DNA of 64,000 nucleotides from Bacteroidota bacterium (GTDB taxonomy: Bacteria > Bacteroidota > Bacteroidia > Chitinophagales > LD1). The stretch covers positions 1 to 64,000 of the forward strand of contig CANJRM010000004.1 in assembly GCA_947476645.1 (NCBI GenBank), in the 5' to 3' direction. Below the pieces are notes generated by a model. That model was not told the origin of the DNA and did not search any database. It was given only the letters and a program-made list of their open reading frames with translations. Position 1 is the first letter of the stretch. Every line of letters starts with the position of its first letter. The position numbers and the translations under genes are program-made. Positions 27,789 to 36,618 of the stretch are shown here, in pieces.

Positions 27789-30596
27789 ATGGCACGAAAA
27801 ATAGCCGTCCTCTTTTCCCTTTTGATTTTTTACACACTTGCTCAGGCGCAAACAGGCGTTATTGCAGGTAAGGTAGTTGATGCTAAAACCGGAGAAGCCC
27901 TGATGGGTGTGGCTGTAGCAGTGGAAGGAACAACCCTGGGTGCCATAACCGACTTAGATGGCAATTACAAAATATCAAACATTACAGAGGGTAAGGTAAA
28001 CCTTGTGTTTCAATATGTAGGTTACAGCAAAAAATCGGCTTCACAGGTAGAAGTAAAAAAAGGCGAAACATTAACACTGGACCAAAACCTGAGCAGTCAG
28101 GATATTATTATTAACGAAGTAGCCATTGTAGCTAATTATAAAAGAGAATCGGTAAGTGCTGTAAACATGCAGCTGAAAAACGGAACGGTAATAGGCAGTG
28201 CAATTTCAGCCGAAGATGTAAAGAAAACACCCGACAGAAACACGGGTGATGTGTTGCGCAGAATTAGCGGAGCCAGTATTCAGGATGGAAAATTTGCAGT
28301 GATAAGGGGAATGAATGACCGCTATAATGTAGCTATGATAAACGGTGCACCGCTTCCTTCTACCGAACCGGACAGACGTGCTTTTGCTTTTGACCTTTTT
28401 CCTTCGGGCATGTTGAATAATCTAATGGTTTTAAAATCTGCCCGGGCAGATTTGCCTGGTGATTTTTCAGGTGGAATTATCATTATCAATACTAAAGATA
28501 TACCTGAGTCAAACTATTACAATGTAGGTTTTACCACCGGCTTTAATACCACTACTACTTTTAAACCATGGACTTATTACCAGGGAGGCAAAACAGATGC
28601 CCTTGGGATTGATGATGGTAAACGCGCCCTGCCAGCAGGATATCCGAAAACAATTGATGAGGTGAATCATTTTCTTTCTACTGCTACTTATGACGACAGA
28701 ACGAACATGAGTAAACTGTTTGAGAACGATTGGGCGGTGCTGAACAAAAAACAGGCTTTGCCTAATTTTAGCGGGCAGTTTACGATGGGTCAGTCAAAAC
28801 AAATACACAAGGTGGAAATAGGAAGTGTGTTTTCCGCTTCTTATAGCAACAACAACAAGTTCAACGATATTGAGCGAAAAGATTTTTACACCATACCCGA
28901 TTCGTTTATTACAAAATATGCTTATCGCGACAGACAATACAGCAACAGTGTTTTGTGGGGTGTGTTGTGGAATGCAGCTATTAAAATAGGAGAGAACCAT
29001 CGCATTCGAATTTCAAACATATTCAACGTAAACAGCGAGAATCAAACAGTGCTTCGCGATGGAAATAACTTTGAAAATGAACAGTTGCGTAAAGGAACTT
29101 TATTCTCGTTCACCAGCAATCAACTTTACAGCGGGCAACTGGCAGGTGACCATGTTTTTTCGAAACAAAAAATAAAATTGAATTGGGTGGGTGGATATTC
29201 CCGCATTTGGAGAACTATACCAGATTTAAGAAGAACACTTTTTACCACACCTGATTTAGAAGACACTACTTACTATGCCGTTATTCAATCCACAGCAAAT
29301 CCCGATTTTTTTGGAAAGTTTTATTCTAAACTTAACGAGAGCGTTTACAGCGGAAGTTTAGACATTACTGTTCCTTTTCAGATTTTAAAAAATGCCTGCA
29401 GTTTTAAAGCCGGAACGTATCAGCAGTATCGCACCCGTGATTTTATCAGCCGCAACATTGGTTACGTTACTGGTCCGCAAAGTAGTTTTATGTTGTTGAC
29501 CCTGTCGCAGGACTCCTTGTTTCTGGCACAGAATATAGGCAAGAAGGGGTTTCTTATAAAGGAAGAAACAAAGTACGAAGACCAATACTTTGCTAACTCT
29601 TATCTCAACGCAAACTATGCCATGTTTGATTTGCGCTTTTTAAGCCGCCTTACCATTAATGCGGGTGTGCGCTTTGAGCAGTATCACCAGCAGGTTATGA
29701 TTTACGATACTAAAGGGGAACAGAAAAAAATAGTTGACACGACCAGTTTTGATATTTTGCCAAGTGCCAATATTATAGTTGCGGTGAACGAGGCGAGTAA
29801 CGTTCGTGCATCTGTTTTTATGGGAGTTTCACGACCTGAGTTTCGTGAACTTGCTCCTTTCAGTTTCTTTGATTTCAATACTTCATCTTCCGTTCAGGGT
29901 CGTCCTGATTTGTTGCGCACAAAAACCATCAATAGCGATTTGCGTTATGAATACTACTTTGGTAAAGGCGGCCAGATGATTGCGGTTACCGGATTCTTTA
30001 AGTATTTCAAAAATCCTATTGAGGTTACTTATTCGCAAAGCACGGGCTCTAATCCTGAGTTATCTTGGCGAAATGCTCCCACAGCCTATAACTTGGGTGT
30101 GGAAGTTGAACTGCGCAAGAACCTAGATTTCTTAAACAAAACATGGAAAGGGTTTGAAAATTTCTCGTTCGTTATCAATGGCGCTTACATTTATTCAAAG
30201 GTAAAACTGAACGATACTATTTCGCGACCTTTACAGGGGCAATCGCCTTATGTGGTGAATGTGGGTGTACAGTATAATGACCCTAAGATAGGTTTGAATG
30301 TAAGTTTGTTCTATAACCAAATAGGCAGAAGAATTGTTTTTATTGGTAGTGATATGACCGGCTTTACTCAATACAACGATGTATATGAAAGCAGCCGGCC
30401 AATTCTTGATTTTTCGGTAACTCAACGTATAACCAAGTATGCCGAAATTAAACTTACCTGCAGCGACTTGATTGCTAAAAACAATACGCTATATCAAGAC
30501 ATCAATAAGAACGGTAAGTTAGATGATAAAGATTCCCGTACTATCAATACCCGTGTTGGCAGAACCATTGCCATTGGCTTTTCATTGAAATTCTAG
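27789..30596 (+). CDS. TonB-dependent receptor with CarboxypepD_reg-like N-terminal domain
   Basis: TGVIAGKVVDAKTGEALMGVAVAVEGTTLGAITDLDGNY; plug RRISGASIQDGKFAVIRGMNDRYNVAMINGAPLPS; barrel terminating in AIGFSLKF*. Confidence 0.93.
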   Translation: MARKIAVLFSLLIFYTLAQAQTGVIAGKVVDAKTGEALMGVAVAVEGTTLGAITDLDGNYKISNITEGKVNLVFQYVGYSKKSASQVEVKKGETLTLDQNLSSQDIIINEVAIVANYKRESVSAVNMQLKNGTVIGSAISAEDVKKTPDRNTGDVLRRISGASIQDGKFAVIRGMNDRYNVAMINGAPLPSTEPDRRAFAFDLFPSGMLNNLMVLKSARADLPGDFSGGIIIINTKDIPESNYYNVGFTTGFNTTTTFKPWTYYQGGKTDALGIDDGKRALPAGYPKTIDEVNHFLSTATYDDRTNMSKLFENDWAVLNKKQALPNFSGQFTMGQSKQIHKVEIGSVFSASYSNNNKFNDIERKDFYTIPDSFITKYAYRDRQYSNSVLWGVLWNAAIKIGENHRIRISNIFNVNSENQTVLRDGNNFENEQLRKGTLFSFTSNQLYSGQLAGDHVFSKQKIKLNWVGGYSRIWRTIPDLRRTLFTTPDLEDTTYYAVIQSTANPDFFGKFYSKLNESVYSGSLDITVPFQILKNACSFKAGTYQQYRTRDFISRNIGYVTGPQSSFMLLTLSQDSLFLAQNIGKKGFLIKEETKYEDQYFANSYLNANYAMFDLRFLSRLTINAGVRFEQYHQQVMIYDTKGEQKKIVDTTSFDILPSANIIVAVNEASNVRASVFMGVSRPEFRELAPFSFFDFNTSSSVQGRPDLLRTKTINSDLRYEYYFGKGGQMIAVTGFFKYFKNPIEVTYSQSTGSNPELSWRNAPTAYNLGVEVELRKNLDFLNKTWKGFENFSFVINGAYIYSKVKLNDTISRPLQGQSPYVVNVGVQYNDPKIGLNVSLFYNQIGRRIVFIGSDMTGFTQYNDVYESSRPILDFSVTQRITKYAEIKLTCSDLIAKNNTLYQDINKNGKLDDKDSRTINTRVGRTIAIGFSLKF

Positions 30597-30614
30597 CAAC
30601 TGTATTTTTGGGTG

Positions 30615-30631
30615 TTAACTTTTCGGTAACA
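30615..30631 (+). promoter_or_regulatory. Pho-box-like direct repeat (TTAACT N5 GTAACA, 11-bp period)
   Basis: TTAACT at 30615-30620 and GTAACA at 30626-30631 upstream of the T9SS protein. Confidence 0.35.
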
Positions 30632-30717
30632 AATACATAATTAAATAGTCACTTTTTTTTTATGTATGGGTAATGTAATGATGGCATGTTTGCAGCAACA
30701 AAAAACAATATACACAC

Positions 30718-32523
30718 ATGAACAAAAATTTACTACTCGCTGTAGCTTTACTGCTCTCGATGTTTACACAAGCACAAACCATCGTTAACATTTCAAGCGA
30801 CATTACCAGCGATCAAAACTGGACTAACAATAACATCTATGTGCTTAACGACCGCATTTATGTAACCAACAACGCAACGGTTACTATTCAGCCCGGAACC
30901 ATTATTAAAGGAGCTATCTCTCCGCAAGGAGCTTTGATTTTTACACGCGGTTCAAAAATTATTGCTGACGGAACTGCTGAGCAACCGATTGTATTTACAT
31001 CGGCACAACCTGCAGGTTCAAGAGCTAAAGGCGATTGGGCAGGTCTTTGGATTTCGGGAAATGCACCGACTAATATGGGTACCGGTGTAAAACCGGAGGG
31101 AGGATTAGATTCAGTAAAAGCAAACTATGGTGGTCCTGATGCAAGCGATTCATCGGGTGTTTTACGTTACGTTAGAAGCGAGTTTGGCGGATATGCATAT
31201 CAACCAAATTCAGAAGTAAACGGATTGACTTTTGCCGGAGTAGGTTCACGCACTGTGGTAGACCACGTAATGGTTTCTTATGCGGGCGATGATGCTACAG
31301 AATGGTTTGGAGGCAGTGTAAATTGTAAGTACATGGTCATGAACAAAACGCTTGATGACATGTTTGATACAGATTACGGTTGGTCAGGAACATTGCAGTT
31401 TGGTTTAGGTGTTAGCGATTCAGCTACAGCCGATATTTCGGGTTCAAATGGTTTCGAAAGCGATAACAACAACGTTTCTGCTGCTAACTATGCAGGTACG
31501 CCTCAAACCAAAGGTATCTTTACCAATGTAACTGTAGTGGGACCAAAGGTAGATGGTAGCACTTCTATCAATCCTAATTTTAAAAGAGCGTTGCACTTAA
31601 GAAGAAACACAGGTATCAGCGTTTACAACTGCGTATTCACTGGTTTTCCTACAGGTTTAAAAATAGAGAATCAGCAAACTGCTGATAACGTTACCGGCAA
31701 TGTTTTACAATTCAAAAACAACATCATAGCAGGTTGCACTACGCCTCTCGATTCATCTACACTTACCTTTGGTATGGAAGGTTGGTTTAATAGCAATAAC
31801 AACACTGTACTCGCTAACTCAAGCGATATCAATCTTGCCAACGCATACAGCTATACCGCTCCAAGCTTTTTACCAAATGTGGGTTCGCCATTATTGAGTG
31901 GAGCTGACTATACTTCTGCTAATCTTTCGGGCAATTCATCTGTAACACCGGTTACTTATCGTGGTGCGTTCAATGATGTTGATTGGACAAAATGTTGGGG
32001 TGAGTGGAATCCGCAAGATGCTGATTACTCTTCAAACCTTAATTACGGCTTTACATTAAACATTGCGCAAAGCGGTTCGTTTCCATCGATTACCTTAACA
32101 GCAGATAACGTTGCAGGAGCAACCTATGCATGGTCAGATGGAGGAACAAGTGCATCAACAACAGCAACTACTGCGGGCACATACACCGTTACCGTTACCA
32201 GCTCAAGAGGATGCGTTAAAACACAAACATCAACTGTTATAGGCACAGGAATAAACGAAGTAAGCAACATCAACAGCGTTCATTTGTTCCCTAATCCGAA
32301 TAATGGATTCGCTACTTTAGAAATCACAGCAAACAATTCTTCTGAAGTAAATGTGCAGGTAACAGATATAACAGGAAGAACAGTTACTATGTTCAACCGT
32401 GAACTTACTTCAGGCAAAAACTCAATTGCACTCAACACCGCAGACTATGCGGGTGGAATTTATTTTGTTACAGTAAAAACTTCAACAGAAAATAAAGTGG
32501 TGAGAATGGTGGTGAACAAATAA
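30718..32523 (+). CDS. Secreted T9SS type A sorting-domain protein, probable beta-helix-type N-terminal region
   Basis: Signal peptide; TVTIQPGTIIKGA...ALIFTRGSKIIADGTAEQPIVFTSA; C-terminal LFPNPNNGFATLEI...GGIYFVTVKTSTENKVVRMVVNK. Confidence 0.85.
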   Translation: MNKNLLLAVALLLSMFTQAQTIVNISSDITSDQNWTNNNIYVLNDRIYVTNNATVTIQPGTIIKGAISPQGALIFTRGSKIIADGTAEQPIVFTSAQPAGSRAKGDWAGLWISGNAPTNMGTGVKPEGGLDSVKANYGGPDASDSSGVLRYVRSEFGGYAYQPNSEVNGLTFAGVGSRTVVDHVMVSYAGDDATEWFGGSVNCKYMVMNKTLDDMFDTDYGWSGTLQFGLGVSDSATADISGSNGFESDNNNVSAANYAGTPQTKGIFTNVTVVGPKVDGSTSINPNFKRALHLRRNTGISVYNCVFTGFPTGLKIENQQTADNVTGNVLQFKNNIIAGCTTPLDSSTLTFGMEGWFNSNNNTVLANSSDINLANAYSYTAPSFLPNVGSPLLSGADYTSANLSGNSSVTPVTYRGAFNDVDWTKCWGEWNPQDADYSSNLNYGFTLNIAQSGSFPSITLTADNVAGATYAWSDGGTSASTTATTAGTYTVTVTSSRGCVKTQTSTVIGTGINEVSNINSVHLFPNPNNGFATLEITANNSSEVNVQVTDITGRTVTMFNRELTSGKNSIALNTADYAGGIYFVTVKTSTENKVVRMVVNK

Positions 32524-32548
32524 ACTATTCAAACTCCCACAACGGAAC

Positions 32549-32584
32549 TAACTCCTGCGCAGCAATGTGCGGGAGTTTTTTGTT
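32549..32584 (+). terminator. Rho-independent terminator
   Basis: aactcctgcgc...gtgcgggagtt imperfect stem followed by T-run, directly after the stop at 32523. Confidence 0.7.
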
Positions 32585-32689
32585 TTGTAGCTGGAGAACT
32601 ATTTTATGTAAGTCGAACTAGTTACGGAAACAAATTTTTCTCTTTCAATAATTATCTTCGCGGCTTCAAAACGGTTTAGATAAAAAATC

Positions 32690-33793
32690 ATGAGTAAAAA
32701 AGGAAAAGTATTAGTAGCCATGAGCGGTGGAATTGATTCCACCGTAAGTGCTGTTATGCTGCATGAGGAAGGTTATGAAGTAGTGGGCATTACCATGAAA
32801 ACATGGGACTACGCCACGAGCGGAGGAACAAAAAAAGAAACCGGTTGCTGTTCGCTCGATTCCATTAACGATGCGCGTCAGGTAGCGGTTGATTTGGGTT
32901 TCAGTCATTTCATTATTGACATTCGCGAAGAGTTTGGTGATTTCGTCATCAATAATTTTGTGGACGAATACATGTCAGGTCGCACACCTAATCCCTGCGT
33001 GCTTTGCAACACCCACATTAAATGGGAAGCACTTTTAAAACGTGCCGATATGATGGACTGTGAGTTTATAGCCACAGGTCACTATGCGCAATTGCGAAAT
33101 GAAAACGGTCGCAACATTATTTCGAAAGGTTTAGATAATAACAAAGATCAAAGTTATGTGCTGTGGGGAGTTAGTCAGCGTTGTTTGGGCAGAACTGTTT
33201 TTCCGGTGGGCAAATTTCATAAACCAGCTATCAAACAAATGGCGCGCGACATGGGTTACATTGAACTCGCCAACAAAAGCGAGAGCTACGAAATCTGTTT
33301 CGTGCCCGATAACGATTACCGTGGTTTTCTAAAACGCAGAATTCCCGATTTAGAAAAGAAAGTAGATGGAGGTGATTTTGTAAATGCCGAAGGCAAAGTG
33401 CTCGGCAAACACGAGGGCTATCCTTTTTATACCATCGGTCAACGCAGAGGATTAGGAATGGCTTTTGGCAAACCAATGTTTGTTACAGCAATAAATCCCG
33501 ATACAAACACCGTTACACTTGGTGAAGAAGAAGAACTCGACCGCAACGGTATGTGGGTAGGTAAACTGAATTTACAGAAGTATGAAAGTATTAGTGAACC
33601 AATGGAAGCTATCACCAAAGTGCGTTACAAACACGATGGAGAGCAAAGTATTATTTCGCAAATTGATAGCCGTATAAAAGTTGAATTCGCTACAAAGGTT
33701 TCTGCCATTGCTCCGGGTCAAAGTGCAGTTTTTTATGAAGGCAATGATATGATTGGCGGAGGAATAATCTTTTCTAATTTCGACATCAAATGA
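32690..33793 (+). CDS. mnmA: tRNA-specific 2-thiouridylase
   Basis: VLVAMSGGIDSTVSAVMLHEEGYEVVGITMK; GRTPNPCVLCNTHIKW; ATGHYAQL; YTIGQRRGLG. Confidence 0.96.
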   Translation: MSKKGKVLVAMSGGIDSTVSAVMLHEEGYEVVGITMKTWDYATSGGTKKETGCCSLDSINDARQVAVDLGFSHFIIDIREEFGDFVINNFVDEYMSGRTPNPCVLCNTHIKWEALLKRADMMDCEFIATGHYAQLRNENGRNIISKGLDNNKDQSYVLWGVSQRCLGRTVFPVGKFHKPAIKQMARDMGYIELANKSESYEICFVPDNDYRGFLKRRIPDLEKKVDGGDFVNAEGKVLGKHEGYPFYTIGQRRGLGMAFGKPMFVTAINPDTNTVTLGEEEELDRNGMWVGKLNLQKYESISEPMEAITKVRYKHDGEQSIISQIDSRIKVEFATKVSAIAPGQSAVFYEGNDMIGGGIIFSNFDIK

Positions 33794-34524
33794 ATTTCCG
33801 CTTATTGAAACATAAATTCTCTTTCTGTCTTGTGTCTTGTGTCTTGTGTCTAACTGTCTTTTCATGCAAAGACAAAAAAGACGACTACACCGTTGACTAT
33901 CTTACCGAATATGCTCCTGTCGATTCCGGTCACTATGTAATTTACGATGTAGATTCTATTACCTATCACTACGCCAATCCTGTTTACACACGCGACACCG
34001 CACGCTATCAACTCAAAGAAGAAATTGGCGATACCACTTACGATAACCTCGACCAGCTTTGCTACCAACTCGATTTATATCGCAGACCCGATAGTAATGC
34101 TGCCTGGTCTTTCGACCGCAGATGGTTGGTGAAAAGAACGCCTACCGCTTTCGAAAAAACCGAACTCGACCTCAAGTTTGTAAAACTTGTTTTTCCTCCG
34201 CAGTATGGCAAATCGTGGAACGGCAACGCTTATCTTCCTACTACCACGCCTTACCAGCTTTTCGAAAACTGGGATTACAAATACACCGAAGCTAACTATC
34301 CGCGCACTTACGGCAGTTTCAGTTTCGATAGCACACTCACCGTTTCCGAAGTAAGCGATTCAAACCTTTTAGAGAAAACACTTCGCAAAGAAGTCTACGC
34401 CCTTCACACCGGCATGATTTATCAGGAATGGGAACACCTCGAAAAAGGAAACGTTCTCAAAGACTGGCAAACCGGTCCCGAATCGGGCTTCCGCATACGC
34501 ATGAAAATTGCGGGGCATAATTGA
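33790..34524 (+). CDS. Putative lipoprotein (hypothetical)
   Basis: ATGA overlap with mnmA; lipobox LTVFSC; DYTVDYLTEYAPVDSGHYVIYDVDSITYHYA. Confidence 0.7.
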   Translation: MNFRLLKHKFSFCLVSCVLCLTVFSCKDKKDDYTVDYLTEYAPVDSGHYVIYDVDSITYHYANPVYTRDTARYQLKEEIGDTTYDNLDQLCYQLDLYRRPDSNAAWSFDRRWLVKRTPTAFEKTELDLKFVKLVFPPQYGKSWNGNAYLPTTTPYQLFENWDYKYTEANYPRTYGSFSFDSTLTVSEVSDSNLLEKTLRKEVYALHTGMIYQEWEHLEKGNVLKDWQTGPESGFRIRMKIAGHN

Positions 34525-34559
34525 CTTCTCCTCCTCCTTTTCTATTTAGATTATTCGGT

Positions 34560-34567
34560 TATTTTTG
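34560..34567 (+). promoter_or_regulatory. Bacteroidetes-type -7 element (TAnnTTTG)
   Basis: Exact TATTTTTG upstream of rpsA. Confidence 0.45.
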
Positions 34568-34636
34568 CCGCCCTTTTAATCAATAACAAAACTCACGTTA
34601 GCGGGGTGAGAATAAACAATAACCGCAGTCACTAAA

Positions 34637-36556
34637 ATGGCAGAAGAAATTTTAGAAAACACAGTAGAAAATCCGGTTGAAAAAACAAACGTTCAGGTGA
34701 GCACACCTCATGACGATTTCGATTGGAACGTAGACAAGCGCAATGTAGTTACCTACAACGATGCTGATCGCAAAATGTATGATGTGCAATATTCATCTAC
34801 CCTTAAAACAATCGAAAACGATGAGATTGTAAAAGGAACAGTAGTGGCTATCACTAACACAGATGTAGTGTTAAACATCGGTTTTAAATCAGACGGACTT
34901 GTTCCGCTTTCCGAATTCCGCGACATTGAAGAATTGCAGATTGGCAGCGAGTACGATGTGTATGTGGTAAACAAAGAAGACCGCAAAGGTATTCTTCAGT
35001 TAAGCCGCAAAAACGCGCGTATGCTCAAGGCATGGGAAGAAATTATGGATGCCCACAAAACAGGCATTGTGGTTCAGGGTAAAATTACTTCTAAAACCAA
35101 GGGCGGTCTTATCGCCAATGTATTTGGTTTAGAAACCTTCTTACCGGGTTCTCAAATTGATGTTAAACCAATTACCGATTACGATGTGTATGTAGGCAAA
35201 ACAATGGAGTTGAAGGTTGTTAAGATTAACGAAGCCATTAAGAACGCAGTTGTTTCGCACAAAGCACTTATCGAATCAGATATCGAATCGCAACGCGAAG
35301 CTATCATCGGCAAATTGGAGAAAGGTCAGGTATTGGAAGGAACTATCAAGAACATTACAGACTTCGGTGCATTCATCGACCTCGGTGGCGTTGACGGATT
35401 ACTTTACATCACCGATATTTCATGGGGCAGAATTGCACATCCTAAGGAAGTGCTCGAACTGAACCAGAAACTGAACGTGGTGGTATTGGATTACGATGAT
35501 AACAAGAAGAGAATTTCACTCGGCTTGAAACAATTGCAACCGCACCCATGGGATACTCTCGATAAAGAAATCGAATTGGGCAGCAAGGTGAAAGGTAAAG
35601 TAGTAAACATTGAAGACTACGGTGCATTCATCGAAATCACTCCGGGTGTTGAAGGTCTTGTTCACGTGAGCGAAGTTTCATGGAGCAACACACCAATCAA
35701 CAGCCGTGAATATTTCCACAGCGGAGATGCTCACGAAGCAATCGTTATGACGCTTGACCGTGAAGAAAGAAAGATGTCACTTTCATTAAAGAGATTGACC
35801 GAAGACCCTTGGGTTAAGATTGCTGAAAAATTCCCTGTAGGAACCAAGACCAGAGGGTTAGTGAAGAACATTACACCTTACGGTGTGTTTGTTGAACTGA
35901 CTGAAGGTATTGGCGGCATGGTTCACATCAGCGATTTATCATGGACTAAGAGATACAATCACCCAACTGAGTTCACCAAAGTTGGCAGCGAATTGGATGT
36001 AGTAGTTCTTGACATTGATAACGATAATCGTAAACTTACTTTAGGTCACAAACAAATTGAAGAAGATCCATGGGATTCTTTTGAAAATGTATTCCCTATC
36101 GGTTCAGTTCACGAAGCTACCGTTCTTCATGCAGATGATAAAGGCGCAACCATTCTTTTACCTTACGGTTTAGAAGCATTTGCTCCAAAGAAACATTTAG
36201 CAAAAGAAAGCGGTGGATTTTTAGCTGCTGATGAAAAAGCACCTTTCAAGGTTCTTGAATTCAATCGTAACGACAAACGTATTCTTGTTTCACATGCACG
36301 CATTTGGGAAGAAGTGAAAAACGAAGCCATTGATGCAGAAGTAAAAGAGAAGAAAGTTGAACGCGAAAAGGAAAAGAAAGTAGTGAAGAATCTACAGAAG
36401 AATGTAGAAAAAACTACCCTTGGCGATTTGAGCGCACTTTCTGAACTGAAAGAGAAAATGGACAACAAATCTGCTAAAGATGCAAAAGCCGCAGCAGAAG
36501 AAACCAGCACTGAAACAACTTCATCAGAAACATCTGAAGAAAAATCACCTGAATAA
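34637..36556 (+). CDS. rpsA: 30S ribosomal protein S1
   Basis: Multiple S1 motifs (GTIKNITDFGAFIDLGGVDGLLYITDISWGRIAHP; GKVVNIEDYGAFIEITPGVEGLVHVSEVSW). Confidence 0.96.
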   Translation: MAEEILENTVENPVEKTNVQVSTPHDDFDWNVDKRNVVTYNDADRKMYDVQYSSTLKTIENDEIVKGTVVAITNTDVVLNIGFKSDGLVPLSEFRDIEELQIGSEYDVYVVNKEDRKGILQLSRKNARMLKAWEEIMDAHKTGIVVQGKITSKTKGGLIANVFGLETFLPGSQIDVKPITDYDVYVGKTMELKVVKINEAIKNAVVSHKALIESDIESQREAIIGKLEKGQVLEGTIKNITDFGAFIDLGGVDGLLYITDISWGRIAHPKEVLELNQKLNVVVLDYDDNKKRISLGLKQLQPHPWDTLDKEIELGSKVKGKVVNIEDYGAFIEITPGVEGLVHVSEVSWSNTPINSREYFHSGDAHEAIVMTLDREERKMSLSLKRLTEDPWVKIAEKFPVGTKTRGLVKNITPYGVFVELTEGIGGMVHISDLSWTKRYNHPTEFTKVGSELDVVVLDIDNDNRKLTLGHKQIEEDPWDSFENVFPIGSVHEATVLHADDKGATILLPYGLEAFAPKKHLAKESGGFLAADEKAPFKVLEFNRNDKRILVSHARIWEEVKNEAIDAEVKEKKVEREKEKKVVKNLQKNVEKTTLGDLSALSELKEKMDNKSAKDAKAAAEETSTETTSSETSEEKSPE

Positions 36557-36577
36557 TTTCAGTTGAATAGAAATAAA

Positions 36578-36613
36578 AACCCTCCCCCGAGTACTCGGGG
36601 GAGGGTTTTTTTG
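36578..36613. terminator. Bidirectional terminator (perfect palindrome)
   Basis: aaaccctcccccgagtactcgggggagggttttttt; 26-bp perfect palindrome core between convergent genes. Confidence 0.9.
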
Positions 36614-36618
36614 TTTGC

